Made by a program: the position numbers and the translations under genes. A stretch of DNA of 64,000 nucleotides from assembly GCA_963739005.1 (NCBI GenBank), contig CAVTYQ010000002.1, positions 434,001-498,000 of the forward strand. The letters run 5' to 3'. Below, one piece after another: positions 17,286 to 26,301 of this stretch. Every line of letters starts with the position of its first letter. The first letter of the stretch is position 1. A model generated the notes under the pieces. It had not been told where the DNA came from. It saw only the letters and a list, made by a program, of their open reading frames with translations, and did not search any database. The DNA comes from DASWJZ01 sp963739005 (GTDB lineage Bacteria > Pseudomonadota > Alphaproteobacteria > Rhizobiales > Afifellaceae).

Positions 17286-17607
17286 CCTGTCGCACGCCGT
17301 GGGCGGCTACCTTCTCGACGTCTTCGATCACATGGATTGGTGGGTGCTGCTCGGGTTTGTCGCGCAAATCCTCTTCGGCGCACGCTTCTTCGTGCAGTGG
17401 CTCGCCTCCGAGCGCGCCGGGCGCAGCGTCATGCCCGTCACCTTCTGGCTCTTTTCGATATCGGGGGGCTTGCTTCTCTTCGTCTATGCGCTCTACCGCC
17501 GCGACCCGGTGTTCATCGCCGGCCAAGGCTTCGGCATTTTCGTCTATCTGCGCAATCTGCACTTCATCCTGCGCGAGCAGCGGACCATGGCGACGCCAAC
17601 GCCTTGA
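17275..17607 (+). CDS. Small LAB_N-domain membrane protein (lipid A biosynthesis N-terminal-like)
   Basis: The 110-residue protein has three hydrophobic helices. It matches the LAB_N domain seen at the N-terminus of some LpxB proteins and as stand-alone genes: ILFGARFFVQWLASE, SVMPVTFWLFSISGG, and YLRNLHFIL. Stand-alone copies occur with GT2 and GT39 genes and may help present or flip polyprenyl-linked sugar, which is inference. It overlaps the GT2 gene by 11 bp, and its stop lies at a possible TTG start of the next GT39 gene. Confidence 0.88.
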   Translation: MLVDLSHAVGGYLLDVFDHMDWWVLLGFVAQILFGARFFVQWLASERAGRSVMPVTFWLFSISGGLLLFVYALYRRDPVFIAGQGFGIFVYLRNLHFILREQRTMATPTP

Positions 17608-17669
17608 CCGCGGCTTTAGGGGGAGACGTCGCGAGCGCGCCGGACCGGCCGAAATCGGCGCGCGCATCC

Positions 17670-19229
17670 GTGGCTGACGGACAGCAGCAAAGCGAGGAGC
17701 GCGTTCCGCTCTGGGCGGAGCCCCGCTTCGTCACCCTCGCCATCCTCGCCTACCTTGTCGTCCACTTCGCCGTGCGCATGGCGATGTGGCCGACGCTCGG
17801 GGTCGACGACGCGGAGCAGGCGCTCTTTTCGCAGCAATTCTCCTGGAGCTACCGCGTCCAGGCTCCGCCGCTCTTCACCTGGATGCTGATCGCGCTCAGC
17901 AAGGTCCTCGGCATCAACATTCTCTCGATCAGCCTGATCCGCTACGCGCTGCTCGGGATCGTCTTCGGCTTCGCTTATGCGACCGCGCGCCGACTGATCG
18001 CCGACCCCCGCCTTTCAGCGCTCAGCCTCTACAGCTTCGCGGCGATCTACATGTTCGCCTTCTACAGCCATCAGGATTTGACCCACACGACACTGATGTC
18101 GGCCGTGCTCGCGGTCGGCTGGTACGTCTTCGTGCGGCTCGCGGCCGCGCCGCGGCTCGGCTGGTATCTTGTCCTCGGCGCGGTGTTCGGGCTCGGCCTT
18201 CTCGGCAAGTGGAACTTCATCATGTTCGCGGCGGCGCTGCCGCTCGCCTGCCTCGTGCTCCCGAAGTACCGCGGCCTGGTGCTCACCTGGAAGGCCATTC
18301 CCGCCGTCGCGGTCGCAGCCGCACTGGTAGCGCCGACCGTCTTCGCGGTGCTCGCCGACGCCACGCGCGCGCACGCCACGCTGAGCGGCGTGCTCCGCGG
18401 GGAGGACGCGTCCTATGCCGCGCGCGTCCTCGAAGGGGTGCTGCGGCTCGCCCTTTCGGTGATCGCCTACCCCGAGCCGCTTTTGCCCCTCGTCGTGCTT
18501 TTCCTCGGCTTCGCTCTCTGGCGCGGAATTCGCGCGCCGGCCGCGCCGCAGGGCGCCAGCGCCGTCGAGCTGCCGCTTCTCGTTTGGACGATGGCGATAT
18601 CGCTTGCGCTGCATCTCGCGCTGGTCCTCGGCTTCGGCGTTCGCGAACTCTACGAGCGGCTGATGCAGCCGCCGCTCTTCATCCTGCCGGTCGCGCTTTT
18701 CATGCTGATCGAGCGCGGCAAGCCGGCGAAGCGGTCGATCGACGCCTACGCGCTGGCGCTCGCCGCGCTCGTCGCCGTCGCGCTTGCGGCGCGCGTCGTC
18801 GTCTACCTGCTCGGCGCGGATTATTGCGGGAGTTGCCGCGCCACAGTGCCGTTTCGCGCGCTCGCCGCCGATCTTCGCGAAGTCGGCTATTCGGGCGGCG
18901 GCACGATCCTCGTCGACGGCTTCTATGTCGGCGGCAACGCGCGCATCGTGTTCCCGGACGCGCGGATCGTCGAACCCGACTATCCGCCTCGCAACTGGCC
19001 GGCGCCGCGTGACGATGGTCCCTGCCTCCTCCTCTGGCAGCAGCGTGACCCGGAGTGGACGAACGGGGAGAGCGAGTGGGTTCACACCTATCTCGCCGAC
19101 GAGTTCCATGCCGCACCCGATGCGCCGCACCAGGACGGCCTGGTATCGGAGCGCATGTTCGGCCCCGATACCAAGTTCTTTGGACTGCGATACGTTCTCT
19201 ATCCTGGCGGCGCCGGCGACTGCCGGTGA
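17670..19229 (+). CDS. GT39-family membrane glycosyltransferase (ArnT/Rgt-like), copy 2
   Basis: This protein of about 519 residues is clearly paralogous to the gene at 14878-16416: PLWAEPRFVTLAILAYL, VDDAEQALFSQQFSW (acidic pair), DPRLSALSLYSFAAIYMFAF, LLGKWNFIMFAAALPLA and a C-terminal soluble domain with CGSC. It should transfer a sugar from the polyprenyl donor made by the neighbouring GT2. The start is uncertain: GTG at 17670 aligns best with copy 1, while TTG at 17604 would overlap the LAB_N stop by 4 bp. Neither has a strong ribosome site. It converges on the hdeD-like gene with a 12-bp gap. Confidence 0.85.
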   Translation: MADGQQQSEERVPLWAEPRFVTLAILAYLVVHFAVRMAMWPTLGVDDAEQALFSQQFSWSYRVQAPPLFTWMLIALSKVLGINILSISLIRYALLGIVFGFAYATARRLIADPRLSALSLYSFAAIYMFAFYSHQDLTHTTLMSAVLAVGWYVFVRLAAAPRLGWYLVLGAVFGLGLLGKWNFIMFAAALPLACLVLPKYRGLVLTWKAIPAVAVAAALVAPTVFAVLADATRAHATLSGVLRGEDASYAARVLEGVLRLALSVIAYPEPLLPLVVLFLGFALWRGIRAPAAPQGASAVELPLLVWTMAISLALHLALVLGFGVRELYERLMQPPLFILPVALFMLIERGKPAKRSIDAYALALAALVAVALAARVVVYLLGADYCGSCRATVPFRALAADLREVGYSGGGTILVDGFYVGGNARIVFPDARIVEPDYPPRNWPAPRDDGPCLLLWQQRDPEWTNGESEWVHTYLADEFHAAPDAPHQDGLVSERMFGPDTKFFGLRYVLYPGGAGDCR

Positions 19230-19241
19230 CCGTGCACTCCC

Positions 19242-19799
19242 CTAGGCCAGCCGTCGGAACGCGAGCGCGGCGCCGAGCCATGACGAGCCGGCGATGACCA
19301 GGTCCACGCCGAGGAAGATGCCAAGCACGTAGTAGCTCGAGACCGGCCATTGCATGATGATGACGGCGCCGAGGAGCACCGTGATGATGCCGGAGAGAAG
19401 CACCCAACCCCACGGCGCTGTGCTGCGCATCTGCGCTGCAAGGAAGATGCGCGCTATTCCGGCGAAGACCAGGGACACGCCGATGACAAGTGTTATCACC
19501 CCGGCGGCGAGGAGCGGGTTCCACACGATGAGGAGCCCGGCGATCACGTAGAGCACGCCGATCAGCACCCACATGAAGAACCGGCTCCAGGCCTTCATCT
19601 GAAAGCCGTGGATCATCTCCACGATGCCGGACGCGATCATCATCACGCCGACGAACAGCACGCCGACAAAGGTTGCCAAGACCACACTCATCAAGGCGAG
19701 GAAGCCGGCGACGATCATGATGACGCCGAGGGCCGCGAACCACCCCCAGCGACCGCGAAGCGCTCCGGGTTGCAGCAGGGCATCAGAGGCAAGGACCAT
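19242..19799 (-). CDS. HdeD-family membrane protein
   Basis: The 185-residue protein has about six hydrophobic helices with repeated GVIMIVAGFLAL / GVLFVGVMMIASGIVEMI / GVLYVIAGLLIVWNP patterns, typical of the DUF308/HdeD family linked to acid resistance in enteric bacteria. The ATG at 19797-19799 has an excellent GGAGG just upstream; much longer in-frame extensions run antisense to hemF and are not real. The role here is unproven. It is divergent from hemF across about 100 bp. Confidence 0.88.
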   Translation of the reverse strand: MVLASDALLQPGALRGRWGWFAALGVIMIVAGFLALMSVVLATFVGVLFVGVMMIASGIVEMIHGFQMKAWSRFFMWVLIGVLYVIAGLLIVWNPLLAAGVITLVIGVSLVFAGIARIFLAAQMRSTAPWGWVLLSGIITVLLGAVIIMQWPVSSYYVLGIFLGVDLVIAGSSWLGAALAFRRLA

Positions 19800-19901
19800 G
19801 GCAATCCTCCTTCCGAAAGCACGAACGCGGCAGTGTTCCCGGCTACGAACGCGTCGACACGCCGCTTTCCGCAACCAATAGGATAGTCTAAGCGCGGCCA
19901 A

Positions 19902-20816
19902 ATGACGATTGGTGCTTCGCCGGCAGCCGGGGAGCCAGACCTCGAAAAAAGGAAGTCCGCGGCGGCTTCCTGGTTCGAGGCCTTGCGCGACGATATCTGC
20001 GCCGCTTTCGAAGCGGTGGAGGGCGAACTCCCGCACCCGGCGCCGCTCGCCGACCGCGCGCCGGGCCGGTTCGCGCGGATGCCGTGGGAGCGCACCGACC
20101 CGACCGGCGCTCCCGGCGGCGGCGGCGTGATGGCGCTGATGCACGGCCGCGTCTTCGAGAAGGTCGGCGTCCATGTCTCCACCGTCTTCGGAGAATTCTC
20201 GCCGGAATTCCGCGCACAGGTTCCTGGCGCCGAGGAGGACCCGCGCTTCTGGGCCTCCGGCATCTCGCTGATCGCGCACCCGCAGAACCCGAACGTGCCG
20301 GCCGCGCACATGAACACGCGCATGGTGGTGACGACAAAGCGATGGTTCGGCGGCGGCGGGGACCTGACCCCCCTGCTCGACCGCCGCCGCACGCAGGAGG
20401 ACCCCGACTCGATCGCCTTCCACGCCGCGATGCGCGAGGCGTGCGAGAAGCATCGCCACATCGACTACGAGCGCTACAAGGCGTGGTGCGACGAGTATTT
20501 CTGGCTGAAGCACCGCAACGAGCCGCGCGGCATCGGCGGCATCTTCTACGACTACCTCGATTCCGGCGATTTCGCCGCCGACTTAGCCTTCACGCAGGAC
20601 GTCGGACGGGGCTTCTGCGACATCTACCCGGAGCTCGTGCGCCGCAACTTCGCGACGGCGTGGACCGAAAAGGATCGCGAGGAGCAACTCGTCCGCCGCG
20701 GCCGCTACGTCGAGTACAACCTTCTCTATGACCGCGGCACGATCTTCGGGCTGCGGACCGGCGGCAACGTCGACTCGATCCTCTCCTCCATGCCGCCGCT
20801 GGCGAAGTGGCCGTAG
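19902..20816 (+). CDS. hemF: Oxygen-dependent coproporphyrinogen III oxidase
   Basis: HemF uses O2 to decarboxylate coproporphyrinogen III to protoporphyrinogen IX in haem synthesis. The 304-residue protein shows GVHVSTVFGEF, NPNVPAAHMNTRMV, WFGGGGDLTP and the C-terminal signature RRGRYVEYNLLYDRGTIFGLRTGGN, here quoted in two parts (RRGRYVEYNLLYDRGT, then IFGLRTGGN). A strictly O2-dependent enzyme argues that the organism respires oxygen, although an O2-independent HemN may exist elsewhere. The ATG at 19902 is the only good start. hemC is also in this window, 27 kb away. Confidence 0.96.
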   Translation: MTIGASPAAGEPDLEKRKSAAASWFEALRDDICAAFEAVEGELPHPAPLADRAPGRFARMPWERTDPTGAPGGGGVMALMHGRVFEKVGVHVSTVFGEFSPEFRAQVPGAEEDPRFWASGISLIAHPQNPNVPAAHMNTRMVVTTKRWFGGGGDLTPLLDRRRTQEDPDSIAFHAAMREACEKHRHIDYERYKAWCDEYFWLKHRNEPRGIGGIFYDYLDSGDFAADLAFTQDVGRGFCDIYPELVRRNFATAWTEKDREEQLVRRGRYVEYNLLYDRGTIFGLRTGGNVDSILSSMPPLAKWP

Positions 20817-20834
20817 GGAGTAGTTGCCCATCGA

Positions 20835-20870
20835 CCCATATCGCCCTATATTGCTACCCATATAAGGGAT
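20835..20870. promoter_or_regulatory. Repeat cluster upstream of the second vapBC pair (operator candidate)
   Basis: CCCATAT occurs at 20835-20841 and again at 20857-20863, starts 22 bp apart (two helical turns). CCCTATA at 20844-20850 lies between them, and CCCTATAT with ATATAAGGG makes an imperfect inverted repeat. The AT-rich cluster sits just before the vapB start at 20879 and probably holds the promoter and antitoxin-binding sites. Confidence 0.4.
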
Positions 20871-20878
20871 TGTGTAGG

Positions 20879-21124
20879 ATGAAGACGACGATCGAAATCT
20901 CCGAACCCCTGCTGAAGAGCGCACGCCGAATAGCGGCCCGCGACGGCACTACGTTGCGCGCCCTCGTGGAACAGGGGCTGCGGCAAGTGGTGGCGGAAAA
21001 GAAGGTCGCTCGCCCCTTCAAGCTCCGTAAGGCGAGCTTCAAAGGTCGTGGCCTTGTGCCCGAACTGGCCGACGCCAACTGGGATACGATCCGCGACCTT
21101 GCCTACGAGGGCCGCGGAGGGTGA
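20879..21124 (+). CDS. vapB: VapB-type antitoxin (DUF2191-like)
   Basis: The 81-residue protein begins KTTIEISEPLLKSARRIA and continues GTTLRALVEQGLRQVV, a ribbon-helix-helix-like antitoxin N-terminus of the DUF2191/VapB type. The C-terminal half (LRKASFKGRGLVPELADANW) would bind the toxin. The ATG at 20879 follows a GTAGG. The stop overlaps the GTG of the next gene by 4 bp. It differs in family from the antitoxin at 3078, so the two TA systems are unlikely to be recent duplicates. Confidence 0.88.
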   Translation: MKTTIEISEPLLKSARRIAARDGTTLRALVEQGLRQVVAEKKVARPFKLRKASFKGRGLVPELADANWDTIRDLAYEGRGG

Positions 21125-21555
21125 TCGCCCTCGACTCGAACATTCTGATATACGCGCACCGCGAAGAGTCTCCGCACCACCGAAAAGCCTCGCGCTGCAT
21201 CGACGCATTGGCCGAAGGGACGGCCCCCTGGGCAATACCCTGGCCTTGCCTGCATGAATTCCTCGCCATCGTGACGCGGGCCAGGATTTACGATCCGCCG
21301 ACTCCCTTGCGCCTGGCGCTCGCGCAGGTCGATGCTTGGCTCGAATCCCCTGGTCTGGTCCTGCTCTCCGAGTCGGAACAACACTGGTCCGAGCTGCGCG
21401 CGATCGCGCTTGCGGGCCACATCACCGGCGCACGCATTCACGACGCGCGGATTGCAGCCATCTGCCGGCAGCACGGCGTCCGCGAGTTGTGGACGGCTGA
21501 TCGCGACTTCAGCCGGTTCGCCGGGCTGAACGCCGTCAATCCGCTGGTCGGCTGA
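21121..21555 (+). CDS. vapC: VapC toxin, PIN-domain ribonuclease
   Basis: The 144-residue PIN protein starts with GTG. The expected acidic residues are present: D5 (ALDSNILIYA), E46 (CLHEFLAIV), D108 (RIHDARIAAIC) and D127/D129 (WTADRDFSRF). It is likely an active RNase held in check by the upstream antitoxin. The HDARIAAICRQHGVRELWTADRDF block is characteristic of this VapC subgroup. It is coupled to vapB by a GTGA overlap. Confidence 0.92.
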   Translation: MIALDSNILIYAHREESPHHRKASRCIDALAEGTAPWAIPWPCLHEFLAIVTRARIYDPPTPLRLALAQVDAWLESPGLVLLSESEQHWSELRAIALAGHITGARIHDARIAAICRQHGVRELWTADRDFSRFAGLNAVNPLVG

Positions 21556-21616
21556 CGCCGCAACGATTCGCGGCCCCGCGCGTTTCCATTTTCCACCCGG
21601 GAAAATGGAGGAGAGC

Positions 21617-21835
21617 ATGAAGCGCATCAACTGCGGCGATCTGGTGCCGGGCTGCGCGTTCAAGGCGCAGGCGGCGACCGAGGCGGGCGTGCTCAGCGTC
21701 GAGATGGACCACGTCCGCCAGGTGCATGGGGTCGATGTGACGCCGGGGTTCCTGGCGCGGGCGCGCGAGCGGATCGAGGAGGTCGGGGAGAAGCCGGCTG
21801 AGCGGGTCAGGCGCGCAGCAAGGCCTCGCGGCTGA
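21617..21835 (+). CDS. DUF1059 small protein
   Basis: The 72-residue protein starts MKRINCGDLVPGCAFKAQA and then has VLSVEMDHVRQVHGVD, the DUF1059 pattern: paired cysteines C6 and C13 and a histidine, suggestive of metal binding. Function is unknown. GGAGGA lies just upstream of the ATG at 21617. The 3' end overlaps the convergent CCA-enzyme gene by 29 bp. Confidence 0.85.
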   Translation: MKRINCGDLVPGCAFKAQAATEAGVLSVEMDHVRQVHGVDVTPGFLARARERIEEVGEKPAERVRRAARPRG

Positions 21836-23024
21836 GGCTGAAGCCGCTCTCGACCCAGCGCTCTTCAAGCTCGCGGAGCCGCTTGCCAACCGCCGGGCCT
21901 GGCTCCACGCCGGCGCCGACCAAATCCTTGCCGCTCACCGGGAAAACGGGCGGCTTCCACGTCGCGGCGAAAGCCGCCTGCCGGCGAAGCGCGGGCGCGG
22001 CCTCTTCGTTCTTGTCGGCAAGCGCGCGCGCAAGGGCATGGCGGATGCGGTCCTCGACGCCCTGGCTTCCCACCCGATAGAGCACCTGCGCGAAGCGCGC
22101 ATCCGATGCGGCAAGATCGGGCTCCGGCGCATCTGCCCAGGCGTGGAGCCGCGCCGCCTCGGCACGGCTCAGCCTGAGCCGCTCGGCGAGCGCATCGATC
22201 CGCGCGCGATGCGGGGGCATGATCGCCTCCAGCCGAAGCAGCGGATCGGGATTCCAGCCCTCCCCCCGCTCCGTTTCGACGACACGATGGATCGCGTCGA
22301 TCCCCCAGCTCTCCGGCAGCACCTTCTGCAATATCTCGGTGGTGCGCATCCATAGGAGCGCGCGTGCCGGATCGGGGGCTTTGAGAAGCCGCTTGAGCTC
22401 CGCCCACACGCGCTCGGCCGAGAGCGTCGCCAGACCCGATTTCAGCTTGGCGCACGCCTTGAGCGCCTCGGGGTCGGGGCGGCCGCGTCCGTACCAGGCG
22501 AAGAAGCGGAAGAAGCGCAGGATGCGCAGATAGTCCTCGCGGATGCGATCTTCGGCGCGGCCGACGAAGCATACACGTCCGGCGTTCAGGTCGGCGACGC
22601 CGCCGAGCGGATCGAGCACCTCGCCGGCGACGTCGCAGTAGAGCGCGTTCATCGTGAAATCGCGCCGCGACGCGTCTTCCTTCCAGTCGCTGGTGAAGCG
22701 CACCACGGCATGGCGGCCGTCGGTCTCGATGTCGCGGCGGAGCGTCGTCACCTCAAACGGCTTGCCGTCGACAATGACGGTGACGGTGCCGTGCTCGATG
22801 CCGGTCGGCACGGTGCGCATGCCGGCCGCCTCGCAACGCGCAACCACCTCCGCCGGTACGAAGACCGTTGCGAGATCGGCGTCGCCGACGGGGCGGCCGA
22901 TGAGGGCGTCGCGCACTGCGCCGCCGACGATCCGGGTCGCACGCGACTCCCCGTCGAGCGCGGCAAGGATGGCGACGACATGCGGCTCCTTGAGAAGCGG
23001 CCAGTCCGCGAGCACGGCGCTCAT
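21807..23024 (-). CDS. cca: CCA tRNA nucleotidyltransferase
   Basis: This enzyme adds or repairs the 3' CCA of tRNAs. The 405-residue protein shows the pol-beta nucleotidyltransferase core (RIVGGAVRDALIGRPVGDADLA), GTVTVIVDGKPFEVTTLRRD, RRDFTMNALYCD, and YLRILRFFRFFAWYG, all typical of class II poly(A)/CCA enzymes; the head-domain arginine-rich motif favours CCA addition. I set the start at ATG 23024 (MSAVLADWP) with GGGGGAGG upstream. It overlaps the CoA-Nudix gene by 4 bp, so these minus-strand genes form an operon with DUF1285. Confidence 0.93.
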   Translation of the reverse strand: MSAVLADWPLLKEPHVVAILAALDGESRATRIVGGAVRDALIGRPVGDADLATVFVPAEVVARCEAAGMRTVPTGIEHGTVTVIVDGKPFEVTTLRRDIETDGRHAVVRFTSDWKEDASRRDFTMNALYCDVAGEVLDPLGGVADLNAGRVCFVGRAEDRIREDYLRILRFFRFFAWYGRGRPDPEALKACAKLKSGLATLSAERVWAELKRLLKAPDPARALLWMRTTEILQKVLPESWGIDAIHRVVETERGEGWNPDPLLRLEAIMPPHRARIDALAERLRLSRAEAARLHAWADAPEPDLAASDARFAQVLYRVGSQGVEDRIRHALARALADKNEEAAPALRRQAAFAATWKPPVFPVSGKDLVGAGVEPGPAVGKRLRELEERWVESGFSLSREALLRA

Positions 23025-23671
23025 GCCGCCTCCCCCTTGTCCTTGTCGGCATAGAGACGCTCGTAGAGCACGCGCACGATTCCCGCCGTGATCCCCCAGA
23101 TATGGCGGTCGGCATACGGCATCTCGAAGAAGGTCCGCTGCGCGCCGTTCCAAGTCCGGCTCCCGATCCGATGGTTGGCCGGGTTCATCAGGAAAGAGAG
23201 CGGAACCTCGAAGACGTCGGCAACCTCCTTCGGATTGAGCTTCAGCACGAAGCCAAGGCGGACGACAGCGACGACGAGCGCGACGTGATAGCCGGAGCCG
23301 GTCAGATAGTCGGGCCCACGCCCGAGCGTCTCGACGAACTGCGGCGGAAGGCCGATCTCCTCTTCCGCCTCGCGCAGCGCCGCCGCCTCGGGCCCGGAAT
23401 CCTCCGGGTCGATGCGCCCGCCGGGGAACGCGATCTGTCCGGCGTGCGACCTCAGGCTTCCCGTGCGCATCGTGAAGAGCAGCGTCGCCTCCGGCACGCG
23501 ATCGATGACGGGGATCAGCACCGCCGCCGGCCGCCGCTCGATCTTCAGGAGCTGGTCGGCGATTTCCGGATTGAAGACATGATCGCCGACATGCGGCTCG
23601 GGCTCGCGCGAAAGCCGCTTGGCGACGCGGCGGCGGAAATCCGTCGCCGAAAAGCGGGTCGGCTCAGCCAC
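23021..23671 (-). CDS. CoA pyrophosphatase-type Nudix hydrolase
   Basis: The 216-residue Nudix protein has the Nudix box GRIDPEDSGPEAAALREAEE (with EIGL following) and the upstream SLRSHAGQIAFPGG motif that marks the NudL/CoA-diphosphatase group. It would split CoA or oxidised CoA into 3',5'-ADP and phosphopantetheine. I favour the GTG at 23669-23671, which overlaps the DUF1285 stop by 8 bp; longer starts would run through that gene. It is cotranscribed with the CCA gene. Confidence 0.9.
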   Translation of the reverse strand: MAEPTRFSATDFRRRVAKRLSREPEPHVGDHVFNPEIADQLLKIERRPAAVLIPVIDRVPEATLLFTMRTGSLRSHAGQIAFPGGRIDPEDSGPEAAALREAEEEIGLPPQFVETLGRGPDYLTGSGYHVALVVAVVRLGFVLKLNPKEVADVFEVPLSFLMNPANHRIGSRTWNGAQRTFFEMPYADRHIWGITAGIVRVLYERLYADKDKGEAA

Positions 23672-24257
23672 GTTTGGCGCCGGGGAAGGCAAAGAACATG
23701 TCGCCCGACCAGACGCCGAGTTCGCCTCGGCGCTCCTCGGCCCTCGCGACGAGCTCAAGCGCGACGGCGCGCGTGGCGAGCGCCTCAAGGCCCCCGCGGA
23801 CTTTGAGATAGGGCTTAAGCCCGTCCGTCCCCGCCTCCTCCGCAAAGCGGAGCGGATGCTCCGGGCCGGCGGCGACGACGTCGCCGACATTGGTGCGGAA
23901 GGTGAGTCGGCCGTCGGCGCCAGCGCCCTCCGCAACGACTTCCACGGCCATGAACGGCGCGTCCTCGACCGTGATGCCGACCTTCTCAACGGGTGTCACA
24001 AGCACGTGACGGCCGTCCGGCTCGCGCCGAAGAATCGAGGCAAAGAGCCGCACCAGTGCTTCCCGCCCGATGGCGCTGCCGCGATAGAACCAAGTGCCGT
24101 CGGAAGCCACGCGAAGATCGATCTCGCCGCAATAAGGCGGGTCCCAGCGCTCGACCGGGCGTGCTTTCGCCTGTTTGCCGGCTTCGGTGACGAGTCTCGC
24201 CAGCCCCGGCGGAAATCCGACGGGGGCTTCGTCTCGATTCTTTCGCTCCTCGACCAT
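23664..24257 (-). CDS. DUF1285 domain protein
   Basis: The 197-residue protein matches DUF1285: PPYCGEIDLRVASDGTWFYRGSAIGR is its hallmark (quoted here as CGEIDLRVASDGTWFYRG), followed by LVRLFASILRREPDG and a C-terminal PYLKVRGGLEALATRAV. The fold is known from structural genomics but the function is not. In Rhizobiales it usually sits in front of the CoA-Nudix and CCA genes, as here. The ATG at 24257 is preceded by AAGGGA. It is divergent from the moxR operon over 114 bp. Confidence 0.88.
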   Translation of the reverse strand: MVEERKNRDEAPVGFPPGLARLVTEAGKQAKARPVERWDPPYCGEIDLRVASDGTWFYRGSAIGREALVRLFASILRREPDGRHVLVTPVEKVGITVEDAPFMAVEVVAEGAGADGRLTFRTNVGDVVAAGPEHPLRFAEEAGTDGLKPYLKVRGGLEALATRAVALELVARAEERRGELGVWSGDMFFAFPGAKRG

Positions 24258-24371
24258 GCGTAATCCCTTGGGAGGCGATGCTTTACCTATTTTCCTTCCG
24301 CCCGCCGGCTGACACAATTCGGACAGGGTAGCGAATCATCTTTCCTGACCCCCAGTTATGGATGCCTCACC

Positions 24372-25376
<1,005 letters not shown>

Positions 25377-25380
25377 CTCT

Positions 25381-26301
25381 ATGCAAGACACCCATCCGGC
25401 AGCCGTCCGCACCCGCGTTGAAACCGCGCGAGCGCTAGCGGCACGCCTGCCAGACCTACTCGTCGCCGCCCGCCGCATCGCCGCCAACGTACTCCTCGGC
25501 CTGCACGGGCGCCGGCACCCGGGCCCCGGCGAGACCTTCTGGCAGTTCCGGCCCTACGTCGTCGGAGAATCGGCGCGGCAGATCGACTGGCGGCGCTCGG
25601 CGCGCGACGATCATCTCTTCATCCGCGAACGCGAATGGGAAGCCTCGCAGACGGTGTGGCTGTGGGCCGACCTGTCGCCGTCGATGGACTTCCACTCGCG
25701 CCTCTCCGAGACGACGAAGCTCGACCGCGCCGTGCTCCTGATGCTGGCGCTCGCCGACATGCTCGGGCGCGGCGGCGAGCGCGTCGGCATACCGGGACTG
25801 GCCGAGCCGCGCATCGGGCGTGACGCCGCCGAACGCCTGGCGGAAGTGCTGGCGCATGCGAACCTCGACGCGGAGTGGCCGCCCGTCGACCGGATCAGCC
25901 GCTTCGCCGACGTCGTGGTGATCTCCGATTTCCTCGCCGAGGCGGAGGTGACGCGCGAGCGGCTACGCGCGCTCGCCGGACGCGGCGCGGGGATGCACAT
26001 CCTGCAGATCCTCGATCCCGCCGAGGAGGCGTTCCCCTACGAGGGGCGTCTGGAATTCCGCGATCCGGAAACCGGCATGACCTGGCTGACCGAGCGCGCC
26101 GGCGGCCTGCGCGAAGACTATCGCGCGCGCCTTGAAGCGCATCGCGCGCTGATCCGCGGCTTTGCGCGCCAGGGTGGATCGTCCTTCGCTGTCCATCACA
26201 CCGACCGGCCGGCCGCGGAAGGTCTTCTCTTCCTGCAGGCGCGGCTCTCCGGCGGCGGGCAGAAGAACGCCGTCGCATCGGCGGGACGGCCGGCAGCATG
26301 A
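25381..26301 (+). CDS. DUF58 domain protein
   Basis: The 306-residue protein carries the DUF58 signature GETFWQFRPYVVGESARQID with WRRSARDD, followed by a VWA-like fold (WLWADLSPSMDFHS, the MIDAS-type DxSxS motif). DUF58 proteins are standard partners of MoxR ATPases. The ATG at 25381 follows the moxR stop by 4 bp; the 3' end overlaps the next gene by 4 bp (ATGA). It has no membrane segment. The client of this MoxR system is unknown. Confidence 0.93.
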   Translation: MQDTHPAAVRTRVETARALAARLPDLLVAARRIAANVLLGLHGRRHPGPGETFWQFRPYVVGESARQIDWRRSARDDHLFIREREWEASQTVWLWADLSPSMDFHSRLSETTKLDRAVLLMLALADMLGRGGERVGIPGLAEPRIGRDAAERLAEVLAHANLDAEWPPVDRISRFADVVVISDFLAEAEVTRERLRALAGRGAGMHILQILDPAEEAFPYEGRLEFRDPETGMTWLTERAGGLREDYRARLEAHRALIRGFARQGGSSFAVHHTDRPAAEGLLFLQARLSGGGQKNAVASAGRPAA

